64,000 nt of DNA from Paraphysomonas bandaiensis. Lineage: Eukaryota; Chrysophyceae. This document shows positions 21,870 to 31,700 of this stretch, one piece after another; within the stretch, counting starts at the first letter, position 1, and every line of letters starts with the position of its first letter. The notes under the pieces were generated by a model. The model ran no database searches and had not been told where the DNA came from. It worked only from the letters and a program-made list of their open reading frames with translations. A program made the translations under genes and the position numbers. The stretch spans positions 62,001 through 126,000 of the forward strand of contig CBFFRP010000428.1 in NCBI GenBank assembly GCA_965644295.1. Reading direction: 5' to 3'.

Positions 21870-22491
21870 TATTGAAAGTCTTATTATTAGCAAAAGACGC
21901 TAAAAACCTGCACCAATTTAGTAGCTAGAGATGAAGGCTAGACAAACTAGTTATAGACCTCTACCTGTAACTAATCAGTACACACTTTTTTATCCTACTA
22001 TTTAACGCCACGGAAGCTGCTTGTGCGACTACTTCCACACTGAGTTCTTAAGGTGAACATCCCGGATGCTTGACTTCAGCAGGCAGCCCAATACCCCAGT
22101 TACCCTTCAGGTGAGTACTGTCCCCGATGCCCTTGAGGTGGGCCTATTTCCAGATGCCTGTTTATTTGTCAGGGCCCAAATACGTCTACACAAGTGACAC
22201 TTATTAGTGTCCCTTGTACCACACAAGCTTCGGCTATGAGTGGGCAGAAGAATCAGGGCCTGGTAACCATTAATGGCTCATTAATGGTAGTCCAGTTCCC
22301 GGCAACTATAATGGCATTAATTAAAAATGTCCCAGTAATTATAATGGCATTACCATTAATGGTTACCAGGCCCTGAGAAGAATATCTGCTGACTATGTTT
22401 GCGGCTCACGTTAGTTTCCCAGAGAGAATCTATCTGGTACGTATCCCCCAGAACACCACGAAAAGGTGCGAGTCTGACTTTGTTGAGGGTC
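21870..22491 (+). mobile_element. Repeat family A, copy 2, nested
   Basis: Begins TATTGAAAGTCTTATTATTA and ends TTTGTTGAGGGTC, homologous to 6845-7280. It is flanked by an 11-bp direct repeat GTTTCACTTTA (21859-21869 and 22492-22502). The uninterrupted homologue at 61671-61706 shows the empty site. It carries a 124-bp MITE and an extra internal segment around 22030-22110 absent from copy 1. Confidence 0.85.
22253..22376. mobile_element. 124-bp MITE with perfect 24-bp terminal inverted repeats
   Basis: Ends start TCAGGGCCTGGTAACC and are perfect inverted repeats for 24 bp. A 6-bp direct repeat GAAGAA flanks it (22247-22252 and 22377-22382). The empty site is present in copy 1 of family A near 7160-7175 (GCAGAAGAATATCTGC). 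The internal sequence is rich in ATTAATGG and is nearly palindromic. Confidence 0.9.
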
Positions 22492-22690
22492 GTTTCACTT
22501 TACCTGCTGTGTGACTTCATCGTCCTGTAATGCGAGTACAGTTTACAGTTTACGACTAGGTTTATAACTAAAAATGACTAGGTTGAATTATTTATTACTT
22601 TGACTGTAGGTTATTCCACCAAAAATAATGCGACTAGGTAATTCAACCAATTTGACTTGCTTGAAAAATATTTCCCAATATTATTTTATC

Positions 22691-23057
22691 TGGCCCTGAA
22701 TGTTGCCACTTTCACATTTCTATAAAATTACAATAAAGTAGCTGTCAAGTGTTTATAACGAATAGTTTATAGAATATGTGTTGGTCTGTGCTTGTATAAA
22801 TATCTAGGAACAGGGAAGTATGACAAAAAAAGCTAACTTAACGCGGTAATCTCAATAGTATCATGACATCACCAATTCCAATCACGGCGGATACCACACA
22901 TACGTTCGTATATTGGATACAAATTTTCATTGAGGATTAAACATCGTCCAATGACACTCATCTCGACTACGCTAAAACAATGACCCCACTACACAGGCCA
23001 CAATACAATATGCTCGCACGATTGACTACATAGCGCCTCCGTATATATGTCTATGAC
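22691..23057. other. Intergenic spacer, nothing recognised
   Basis: AT-rich tail between repeat debris and the stop codon of ankyrin protein 1; probably its 3' UTR. Confidence 0.4.
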
Positions 23058-26000
23058 CTAACCAAAAACGGGAAGGTTAATTTTAGTTCTTTTCTCTACA
23101 CTCTTCCCCTGTGCCTTCGATACAATACGGGTGATTTCTTCTGTGTTTGAATTTCTTGGCATCTCATTGCACAGGTCCAAAGCCGTTTTCCCAGACTTAT
23201 CTTTGATATCGAGAGCAGCTCCGCAATATTTAACTAGATACCTCACAATCAGGACTCGTTCGGATGCAATGGCGCAATGAAGACTCGTTTTCCCTTCATT
23301 GTTCACTCTGTTAACATCAGACCCAACACCTTCAACGAGCAACTGAGCAATTGCCAAGTGACCACTGACGCAGGCAACATGCAAGAGGGAATCCCCAGTA
23401 TCTCCATCACTAATTTTATTGACATCGACCTTTATATTTGGAGTGATGCCAAGAAAGTTTTCCAGCTCTGCTACTTTAGAATCAAGTTTAACCCAGTCAA
23501 AGAGTACAGATTCATCTTGCTTGGCAGCAGCAATTGTAGTAGCAGGAACTGGATTACTATCAGCTGATTCTTCGTCAGAACTCTGGGAATCGTTTTCTAC
23601 TGCTGCTCTGATGACCTCTCGAGCATCGTTTTCTCCTTTGTACTTCGGTACGTCGTCCTCGCTGGGCTTAATCCAGTTATCCTTGTCGATACTCAGCCGT
23701 TTCACCGGGGGCTTCTCTGTTGGCTGACCAACACCCGACTTGACCGGTTCAGAAGCCGCCCCCGCACTATGAGACTGAAATCCGTGGCAATCCCAGCGCT
23801 TCCCGGGGACGTCAACTTGTTCCTTCGCCTTCATTTTACTAAGAGAGCGCTCCCTAGAAGCCGCGAGTTTAGCTTCGTCTGCTGGCTTAGGAGGTAAAAA
23901 TGTTGGGTTGGTAGGTGGAACGTATGGCTTGTTCTTAAACCTCGACGGAGAACTAGAGCACTTAGGGGCAGGTTCTGGAGTTGCCTGAGACGCTTCCTCA
24001 TTCACTGAGCGACCGCTTTTTCGCAAGGAAACACCAGCCCATGGCGCAACCGAAGGGGATTCTGATTGATCATTCCGACTAGATGACGGTCCTTGAATGT
24101 GCACACTACTGCCCGTCACCAGAAACGAGACCACCGCGTCATCCACTACTTTGTCAGGGGTAAGACCATTTGTGTCACGGGCAGAAGTATTCACGCGTTC
24201 CTCCTGAACTAGGTGCTTGATAACAGCGTATTGGTGATTCGCACACGCCCAGTGCAAACACGTGTAGCCGTTGGTACCACTGTGAGTCGTCAAGTCAGGA
24301 CGCAAACCGTCCGCTAAGGACAGAATTTCTTTCACCAGAGAAAGGTGCCCACCATCACATGCAATGTCCAAAGAGGTTCTACCCCTACTGTCAGTAAGAG
24401 AGAGATCAGCGCCAGGGGCTCTGGTCAATGCTTTCACAACTTCCACGTGATTTTCCATGCAAGCCACATGCAAGGCCGATAGACCTGAAAACAATATCAC
24501 ATACATAACACATTTAATACACACAGTCGTACCACAACTTTCTGTCTTCCACAGCGCTTCATGCGGCATAACTTCCACAAGATAAGTTACCAACTCGATA
24601 TGATTATTCTGCGCTGCAAGGTGCAGACAGGTGCGCCCATCTCTGGTGGTCACGGATGCATCCGCGTGCTTATTATCCAAGATAAACTTCACTATATGGA
24701 TCATGCCTTTTTGACAGGCTATATGAACAGGAAGGAGTCCAGAGTTATTTGTAACCGAAAGTTGGGTAGCCGGGTAGAGCTCATATAGTAAAAACACCAG
24801 AGAAAGATTCCCAGTCTCGCAGGCGCCATGCATGAGAGTATTACCAGCTTTGTCAGTCCCAGTATCTGCCTTTATCCCCTGTTGTTCCATACGTCGGACA
24901 ACCTCCTGGGTTGGTTGCATTTTCGCCCACTCAATAAATGCACCATCTGCTGGGAGTGTACCTTCTCTCTTAGATGGAGGAATGTTGAGAGGCTGCCCCG
25001 ACATATAATAAGGTTCACTGTGAGGAATCTGGTAATGACTGGAAGTTTCCTCCAGCTGGGCATGAACAACGGGATTAGACGAAGGGGGTTTCCATCTCTG
25101 CTCCGTCGCTTGGGGGTCATACGGGGCACGTTCTGTGGGTTCTGCGTAACCGTGATCGTTAGCTGACGGAGGTTTCCATCTCTGCTCCGTCGCTTGGGGG
25201 TCATACGGGGCACGCTCTGTGGGTTCTGCGTAACTGTGATCGCTAGCTGACGGAGGTTTCCATCTCTGCTCCGTCGCTTGGGGGTCATACGGGGCACGCT
25301 CTGTGGGTTCTGCGTAAACGTGATCGTTAGCTGACGGAGGTTTCCATCTTTGCTCTGCTGCTTGGGGATCATAGGGAGCATGTTCTGCGGGCTCTGCATA
25401 ACCGTGACCGTTGGTACGCATGGAATAATCGGCGCCATCGGCAGCGGCGGCAGCTGCAAGAGCCGTGCTCGAGAGGCCGTGATGTTGTGGTGAGTCTGCC
25501 TGGCTCTTGTGATGGGTAGATCCAACAGACCCCGCGTCTGAACGACCTGAAGTTACTGGGGCGTCATAATCCGTAAACTCCTGGAATGCCTGCACAGCAG
25601 CAGGGGGAGTCCACTTGTATCCTGGCTGCCCAGGGAAGGGACCGGAAGACCGAGGCTTCACAGGTTGTTGTTGTTGACGATACTGCTGATCAGGAGGAGC
25701 CCAGGAGCGAGAGGGAACTACAAACCCAGCAGTTTCACGTGGCTCTGGGTTGTAGCTATCTCTCTCATAGTGTTGATCATCACTTAAATGCTGTTGGCCG
25801 CATTCTGTCTCGTCGTAGTGGGGTCTCGGGTTCGTGTCGTAAGTCGTGACACCATCATTATGTTGGTAGTCATACTGTTGGGTTGCTTCGTAGTTATATT
25901 CAGGTGAGCGGTGGTACTCATTCTTATCACTCTGATACGGGTAATCATCGGAGGTATTGTGAGTGTGTTCGGATTGGTCGTATTGATCATGTGAGTGACG

Positions 26001-26450
26001 GTATCCGGAATCACTCTGGTGCTCTGCCGGGTAACCACTAGACACGTCACTATCATATCGGTTGCTTTGGTAGGGATATCTCTCAGCAGCATTTCCACTG
26101 GATTCCAGAGAATGGTAAGAGTGCTGCGTGTCATCCACAGGAGTGCTATGAGTGTTTCCATAGTATCCCCCTGATGACTGATGAGTGGGAGGGGTCCACG
26201 CAGGATAAGGGGCTGATGGGGACGCTGCTGATGATGATGCCGAACCGGAGTACCTCTGTCCATAAGATGGGCCAGTAGGTCCAGTATTAGGTGTATAGTT
26301 TGATCCTGTCGAGGGGTTATGAGGGCTACCATGACCACTATTCGAGCCCATCTCATGAGCACCACTTACACCACCACCACTGGACGATGACCACTGATTA
26401 ACACTGCGATCTCTCCTCCTAGCATGAGTGGGAAACATGTTTAACCACAA
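23058..26450 (-). CDS. Ankyrin-repeat protein 1 with long low-complexity N-terminus
   Basis: Exons 26450-24533 and 24484-23058 give 1114 residues. The first 480 or so are disordered: Ser, Tyr, His, Gln, Pro, with a 32-residue tandem repeat (core ERAPYDPQATEQRWKPPSA) four times. A first ankyrin block follows (about 510-780), with repeats such as NTLMHGACETGNLSLVFLL and TCLHLAAQNNHIELVTYLV. Then comes a basic, Ser/Pro-rich linker and a C-terminal ankyrin block (DSLLHVACVSGHLAIAQLLV, TSLHCAIASERVLIVRYLV) ending in a basic tail. The 48-bp intron at 24485-24532 is in frame and stop-free; it is called an intron because GT-AG removal restores LSALHVACMENH as a normal repeat. It is paralogous to the gene at 45312-47678. 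Likely a protein-binding scaffold; partner unknown. Start ATG uncertain (26450 or nearby). Confidence 0.85.
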   Translation of the reverse strand: MWLNMFPTHARRRDRSVNQWSSSSGGGVSGAHEMGSNSGHGSPHNPSTGSNYTPNTGPTGPSYGQRYSGSASSSAASPSAPYPAWTPPTHQSSGGYYGNTHSTPVDDTQHSYHSLESSGNAAERYPYQSNRYDSDVSSGYPAEHQSDSGYRHSHDQYDQSEHTHNTSDDYPYQSDKNEYHRSPEYNYEATQQYDYQHNDGVTTYDTNPRPHYDETECGQQHLSDDQHYERDSYNPEPRETAGFVVPSRSWAPPDQQYRQQQQPVKPRSSGPFPGQPGYKWTPPAAVQAFQEFTDYDAPVTSGRSDAGSVGSTHHKSQADSPQHHGLSSTALAAAAAADGADYSMRTNGHGYAEPAEHAPYDPQAAEQRWKPPSANDHVYAEPTERAPYDPQATEQRWKPPSASDHSYAEPTERAPYDPQATEQRWKPPSANDHGYAEPTERAPYDPQATEQRWKPPSSNPVVHAQLEETSSHYQIPHSEPYYMSGQPLNIPPSKREGTLPADGAFIEWAKMQPTQEVVRRMEQQGIKADTGTDKAGNTLMHGACETGNLSLVFLLYELYPATQLSVTNNSGLLPVHIACQKGMIHIVKFILDNKHADASVTTRDGRTCLHLAAQNNHIELVTYLVEVMPHEALWKTESCGTTVCIKCVMYVILFSGLSALHVACMENHVEVVKALTRAPGADLSLTDSRGRTSLDIACDGGHLSLVKEILSLADGLRPDLTTHSGTNGYTCLHWACANHQYAVIKHLVQEERVNTSARDTNGLTPDKVVDDAVVSFLVTGSSVHIQGPSSSRNDQSESPSVAPWAGVSLRKSGRSVNEEASQATPEPAPKCSSSPSRFKNKPYVPPTNPTFLPPKPADEAKLAASRERSLSKMKAKEQVDVPGKRWDCHGFQSHSAGAASEPVKSGVGQPTEKPPVKRLSIDKDNWIKPSEDDVPKYKGENDAREVIRAAVENDSQSSDEESADSNPVPATTIAAAKQDESVLFDWVKLDSKVAELENFLGITPNIKVDVNKISDGDTGDSLLHVACVSGHLAIAQLLVEGVGSDVNRVNNEGKTSLHCAIASERVLIVRYLVKYCGAALDIKDKSGKTALDLCNEMPRNSNTEEITRIVSKAQGKSVEKRTKINLPVFG
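25080..25420 (-). repeat. 96-bp in-frame tandem repeat in ankyrin protein 1
   Basis: About 3.5-4 copies of a 96-bp unit encoding 32 residues with AEPTERAPYDPQATEQRWKP at its core. Neighbouring units are almost identical in DNA, so expansion is recent. The unit nearest the N-terminus is the most diverged (AEPAEHAPYDPQAAEQRW). Confidence 0.9.
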
Positions 26451-27041
26451 ACGAATCGATCGAATTCAACTGATGGAGTTTGTTTATTTGTGGGGCTGGT
26501 TATGATGCAGCTGCCTCTCTGTGTGTGTATGCGTGTACTGTACATACATACATATATATATATATATATGGGCCGGGTGGAGGACGCACAGCAGTATGTA
26601 GAGGGAGATATCAACGAAATATTTAAATTAAATATGGGAAAATATGGGATTTTAATCCTTCTTGTATTATAAAATTCTGTTTTCTATAAATAATTCGTTT
26701 TTTCAGGTTTGATATACCCCCACTTTGCCTCGACTTGAAATATTCGTTCAGTTGTATTCTAGAATACATATTGTATACAGGCAATATTTGTCTGGCGATA
26801 CGGAAAGGAAGAGCAGCAGATCTGCCGAGCTGTGGAGATACATACGAATACACTGTATATGGAATAATACCGTGTATGCCTTGTGCAGTTGAGCAGAGCG
26901 TATCTTGCAGCGTATCCATCACACGCACACACACAGCGGAGTGCTCGACTCCCAGCTCTGCATGTGCATGTGCATCATATCGTTGTATATCGTACCTCAA
27001 ACCACTTTAAACACTCTGCACCCCTATCAGACCTTCTGTTG
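26451..27041. other. Divergent promoter region, ankyrin 1 / myosin
   Basis: A 591-bp gap between two start codons. It contains TACATACATACA followed by an (AT)n run near 26540-26568. No other feature seen; presumably a bidirectional promoter. Confidence 0.4.
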
Positions 27042-27351
27042 ATGTCGAGTAAGGTGAACTATACCGGATCAGGAGCCCCTATGCGATCCATGCGGTCCGT
27101 GAGGTTCTCTCGCTCTCAGACGAACATTGCGAACAGAGCACTGCAGAGAACTCTCTCACGAGCGGCTACTAAGAGCTCTCTGGGTCTCATGCAGAAGAAA
27201 GCAAGCTCACACTTTGTGTTCGTTGAGAACGAAAACGACGAATGGGTTCGCTGCAAAGTAACGGGCCAGGAGGGCTCTGTGTACCACCTCGAAGAAGACT
27301 GCACTGGAAATAAGTTAACAGTGGACGCATCCTTCAGAGATGTGCATCCAT
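27042..27351 (+). CDS. Myosin heavy chain, 5' exon fragment (SH3-like domain)
   Basis: The first 103 codons of a myosin, cut by a Ty3/gypsy insertion at codon 104. After a basic Ser/Arg-rich leader of about 60 residues comes the myosin N-terminal SH3-like fold: FVFVENENDEWVRCKVTGQ, then KLTVDASFRDVHP. In the family this leads directly into the DMT-LxxLHEP opening of the motor. That opening is found 5.6 kb away at 32938, directly after the element and its 4-bp target duplication. Frame is kept across the break if the element and one CCAT copy are ignored. Confidence 0.9.
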
Positions 27352-27668
27352 TGTGGGCTTGCATACATATGTGTATGTGTGCAAAGCAATACCCAAGTAC
27401 AGAAGTACAAAATAATGATTATTATCGTATAATGAATCATGAATAATACTGTCTACAATATCAACGGCTAATAATACTGTCTACAATATCAACGGCTAAT
27501 AATACTGTCTACAATATCAACGGCTATTGCTAATCCCAACAATCACATTCCCTACAGTTTGTATTCCTAACTACATGGTACACGTATACAATACAGTACT
27601 GTACTACTAATCATATAATACAGGACATGTACACGTATATATTCTATATGTAAGTGGATAGTCCTACA
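27352..27668 (-). repeat. Ty3/gypsy 3' LTR
   Basis: 317 bp, TG...CA. Contains three tandem copies of a 28-bp unit with core ATACTGTCTACAATATCAAC near 27445-27527. Nearly identical to 32617-32933. Confidence 0.95.
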
Positions 27669-27733
27669 CTACCTCCCCTTATAATTGATGTGTTAATGTG
27701 TTATATTGACACTCAATTCTGTAAACTTTGTTA

Positions 27734-28714
27734 TTAATCTTCTTCATCAGAAGAATAAACCACATTTCGAGGTAGTAAATTTCTTACATTTTCATCAGGA
27801 TGTTGAGTTAGGAAATTTTGTAGAGCATACGTTTTTCTAACGTTAGCCCATGGTTCCCATGTAGGTTTTTCATACCCTATCCAATGTACTAGAAATTTTA
27901 TTTGACTTTTCGGACCTTTAGCTCGACCTTTTATTTTTGAAATATGGTCAATAGCATAAAAGTTTCCACCATCTTTACATGCCACTTGTAAGGGGTCAAT
28001 AGTAGAGGGATCGTAATTAAATTCCCTTAATTTCTTTATATGATAGTCTTTATTACGTTTAGTAACAATATCTTGAAGAGTATATTTGTCTCCAATAACA
28101 TTGACTACTCGCATTGGACCTTTAAGATATGGTAATAACTTACTTGCCGGTCCAGGACGTAAAGCATTTTGTCTATGCTCAACTAACACATAAGAATTTA
28201 TTGGAAATTCTTTTGTTTGTATATTTGGTGCAGTTGCCATGTGGATTTCATCATGTTTGCGAAGATTTCGTCTTGCAACATCCATAATAGTGGACTGAAC
28301 CTTTTGTATTCTATCTATCCAATGTGATAGCTTTTGTTCGTTCCTGTCCAAGTTCTCATTGTGTTCAATGAATAAACTCTTATCTAAATCTACTGCATTC
28401 CCAAATAGAATACTAGCGGGAGTAACGCCGGTGCTTCTATGTTTAGAAGAATTCATAATTCTTTGTACTAAAGGTAGATACATTGACCAATTATTTAGTA
28501 CATTTTTATCAAATATAATATTTCTTAAGTGCCTTAAAATTTCTTTATTAGCACGTTCCACTATAGCATTTTCTTCTTTAGAATACGCCATCGAAAATGA
28601 TTGATTACTTCCAACCATTTCTATCAATGATTTTGTTAAATCATCCACAAATGCTGGTCCAAGATCCGAATGAATCTCAATAGGTGCTCCATATCTACCC
28701 AGGTGTTGAAGCAA
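27734..28714 (-). CDS. Ty3/gypsy integrase C-terminal part with chromodomain (out of frame with gag-pol)
   Basis: Continues the integrase catalytic core: a second catalytic Asp in EIHSDLGPAF and the Glu in KEENAIVERANKE. Then a GPY/F-like segment (LPYLKGPMRVVNVIGDKYTLQ) and a C-terminal chromodomain (LVHWIGYEKPTWEPW), expected to guide insertion through chromatin marks. The frame differs from the upstream gag-pol frame by one base at a run of four G (28716-28719 on the plus strand shown as CCCC), so this part is not fused to the rest in this copy. Confidence 0.88.
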   Translation of the reverse strand: MLQHLGRYGAPIEIHSDLGPAFVDDLTKSLIEMVGSNQSFSMAYSKEENAIVERANKEILRHLRNIIFDKNVLNNWSMYLPLVQRIMNSSKHRSTGVTPASILFGNAVDLDKSLFIEHNENLDRNEQKLSHWIDRIQKVQSTIMDVARRNLRKHDEIHMATAPNIQTKEFPINSYVLVEHRQNALRPGPASKLLPYLKGPMRVVNVIGDKYTLQDIVTKRNKDYHIKKLREFNYDPSTIDPLQVACKDGGNFYAIDHISKIKGRAKGPKSQIKFLVHWIGYEKPTWEPWANVRKTYALQNFLTQHPDENVRNLLPRNVVYSSDEED

Positions 28715-31700
28715 TCCCCTTTGCCGCCGCCATGGCAGTGAGATTCTTAGTAGGGATTAATTCTACCCACCTAGAAAAAGAATCGATAATCACTAATATA
28801 TTAGTGTATCCATCCTCATCTGGATGCAGACTCTGAATAAAATCCACTGCTATTCTTTGCATCGGGCCATATGTTGAGACAGTAAAGGGATGAGCATTAA
28901 TTATTGGTTTAATTCTACTCATCTTTTGACAACAAGGACAAGTTTTAATAAATTTTGTCACATGTGCCCCTTGCTTTGACCATTTATGACCATTGTCTCG
29001 TAATTTTTGTATTGTACGATCAATACCATGATGACCTGTAACATTGTTATGAAATCTTTTAATAATTTCCCATTCCTTGTTTGGAACTTTAATATCGGGA
29101 ATTAGGGAAGCACATTTTGTTTCCATTTTAGATTCTAATGCACATAGTCTACTAAATGCATCAGCAACAACATTATCAGATCCTTTAATATCACATAGAT
29201 CATAATCATATGCTTGGAAACATTTCAACCATCGCTGAACTTTCTTATCCTTAGCGTAATCAGTTCTCAACTGAGTAATATTTTTATGATCTGTTTTGAT
29301 CGTAAAGTATCTATACCTTAATAGGTAGTCCCATTTATCTAAGGCATAGTATATAGCATATCCTTCTTTCTGAGGTGTATCCCAATTCATCATTCTTTCA
29401 TCGAATGTTTTACTGAGAAATCCTATTGGACGTTCTACACCATCTACTACTTGGTAGAGGTATGCTCCTATTCCATAATCAGATGCATCGGTCAATAAAT
29501 ATATTGGTGACTCGTCATCAATGAAAAATAATGTTGGACATTCATGGATCATCAATTTGATCTTTTCAAATGCTTCATTGGCATCCTCTGTCCATTGTAG
29601 ACGTTTACGTCTATGATAGTTGAGAAGCATTTTATTTAACGGTCTCACCACTAAGGAGTGGTTGTGCACGTGATCCCGAAAATAATTTGCCAATCCGAGG
29701 AAAGATTTTAGACCCTTCATAGTTTCAGGCTTTGGGAAATTTAATACACTATCCAGACGTTCTCTAGTAAAGTGTAACCCTTCCTCATTTAGAGTATGTC
29801 CTACATATTGTACTTCGGACTCTCCTATTTTCACTTTCTCAGGATTAATGTAAACATTGTATTTCCTGAAGCGTTCTAGAACTTTAACGTAATTTTCAAT
29901 TAGTTCATCTTCTGTAGAAGCATATATAATCAGGTCATCTAGATATAATTCACATATGAACATAATCAACCCGGCAAGCACAATTGTTGTTAATACTCGT
30001 TGAAAGTATGATGGAGCACCACTCAAACCCATGGGTAGTCGGAGCCATTCGAATACTCCCCAGAAGGTTATAAATGCCGTCCACTTTCTCGAGTACTCTG
30101 AAATTTTAGCCTGGTAATAACCAGATACTAAATCCAGAATTATGAAGTATTTGGGTTTCTTAGACCCAATACGTTCTAACATTTCTTTGATGTTAGGTAT
30201 TGGCCAACGTTCCCTCTGTGTGTGCTTGTTTAGACCTTTATAGTCTACACAGAATCGCCATTTATCATTTGGTTTGGGAACTAATAATACCTGGCTATAA
30301 TAAGGAGCCGTACTTGGTTGTATTATTCCATGCTCCACAAATGTATCGATTTGCTTTTTACAAGCATACTGTCGTACTCGATCCATCTTTCGTGGCGGAC
30401 CACAATGTTTTGGTTGTTCCCAAGCATCCCTATCTACCTCTAATTCAAAAGGTGGAACATCCATTGGCATATCCGACACTGTGGTTCTAAATCTATCCTT
30501 ATAGATTTCATGGATTTCTCTCACCCTCCTTTGTAAAGATTCGGGACCAGAGATTTTAGTTGGTAACGTAGTACCTTCTACTTTTTCCTGAGTATTTGTA
30601 ACTATTTCTTCTGGGATTGACTCCAGATAGTTATCTCTAATCTCGCCTATATCTTCCTTTTCATATGCACTTATACGCATGGATGATATTGGAGGTGAAT
30701 ACATAGTACTAACCAAGCTATTACTTGTAAGTAAATTATTATTATAACTAAGGTGTTCCTTAGCTTGGCGCCTTAATGTTTCCATGTTATTATAACATGT
30801 GGCTCTCTCACTAATATGTTCCGAGAGAAGCTGAGTCTTCTCAGCATGGCCCGCGGCCGTAGCTAGCATTTTCCCTGCTAACTCTCTTTCCATAAAGTGA
30901 GATGGAAAATGATCAACTAATCTATATTTCTTGATAGTTTCTCTACCAATTATGATATCAAAGGTGCTATCTATTATCAAACATTGCAACTCAATATCAA
31001 GAGTATTGTTATACTCATCAGTTAATCTTATAGTTATTATCATATATTGCTTGCTACTACAACAAGCATTATCAAGCGCACTACAAATTTTAATGTTACA
31101 CTCGTGCAATGGAATATTATACCTAGCAACTAACATATCAGCAAGTTCTTGGTTAATGAAATTATTCCCAGTAGCCCCCGTGTCCAATAAGGCTTTAGCT
31201 CTTAGATTTTCCTTTACCTGTTGTACATTGACATCAGCTTTAGGATATACAAAGACATCGAGCATATCATTATTCATGTCAATAGCATTTATATATAAAC
31301 ACTTAGGGCATGATAACTTACTTGTTTTCGATCTTGGAGGACCATCAGGATTCTCCACATAAGGGCAGGTACTCCAACCCATAACCGCATATTTTTTGCC
31401 CTGTGTGGAATCTTTCCATGGCTTCTTTTCATGGTTAGCCCATGCACAGGTTTTGCGGGTGCAGTCACCTTTATGAAGATTACCGCATATCCAACATGCT
31501 TCCTTAGTATCAGTTGTTGCTTTAGTACTTGAGGATGAGCTGGAGGATGAAGTTTTTGTATTCTTAGTCTTGTTAGACTTAGATGTTTCTTTGGAATCCA
31601 ATTTAGTTTCCATCCTCTTTACTTTTCTCACAGCTTGACTATAGTCATTGTTAAGCTCTCGCACCTTTCTACAGAATGCTCCGAAATCTTTTGGTGCAGA

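Larger units (their letters stand above)
21841..22690 (-). mobile_element. CCTAGTCA-type MITE, disrupted copy
   Basis: Reverse-complement homologue of 61503-61710. It is split: TGCTGCGTTGGTTTCACTTT at 21850-21868, then a family A insertion, then TTTCACTTTACCTGCTGTGT and CGACTAGG motifs to about 22690. The distal inverted repeat on the left is missing or unrecognisable. Confidence 0.75.

Noticed and set aside
24485-24532. A real hydrophobic insertion in ankyrin protein 1 (and 46519-46566 in protein 2)
   Set aside because: The stretch has GT-AG ends and a pyrimidine-rich 3' end, and its removal restores a normal ankyrin repeat. Treated as an intron, with possible retention noted as a finding.
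23277-25849. Plus-strand frames opposite ankyrin protein 1 (for example 24828-25166)
   Set aside because: Antisense shadows of the coding strand; part repeats opposite ankyrin protein 2, as expected from paralogy.
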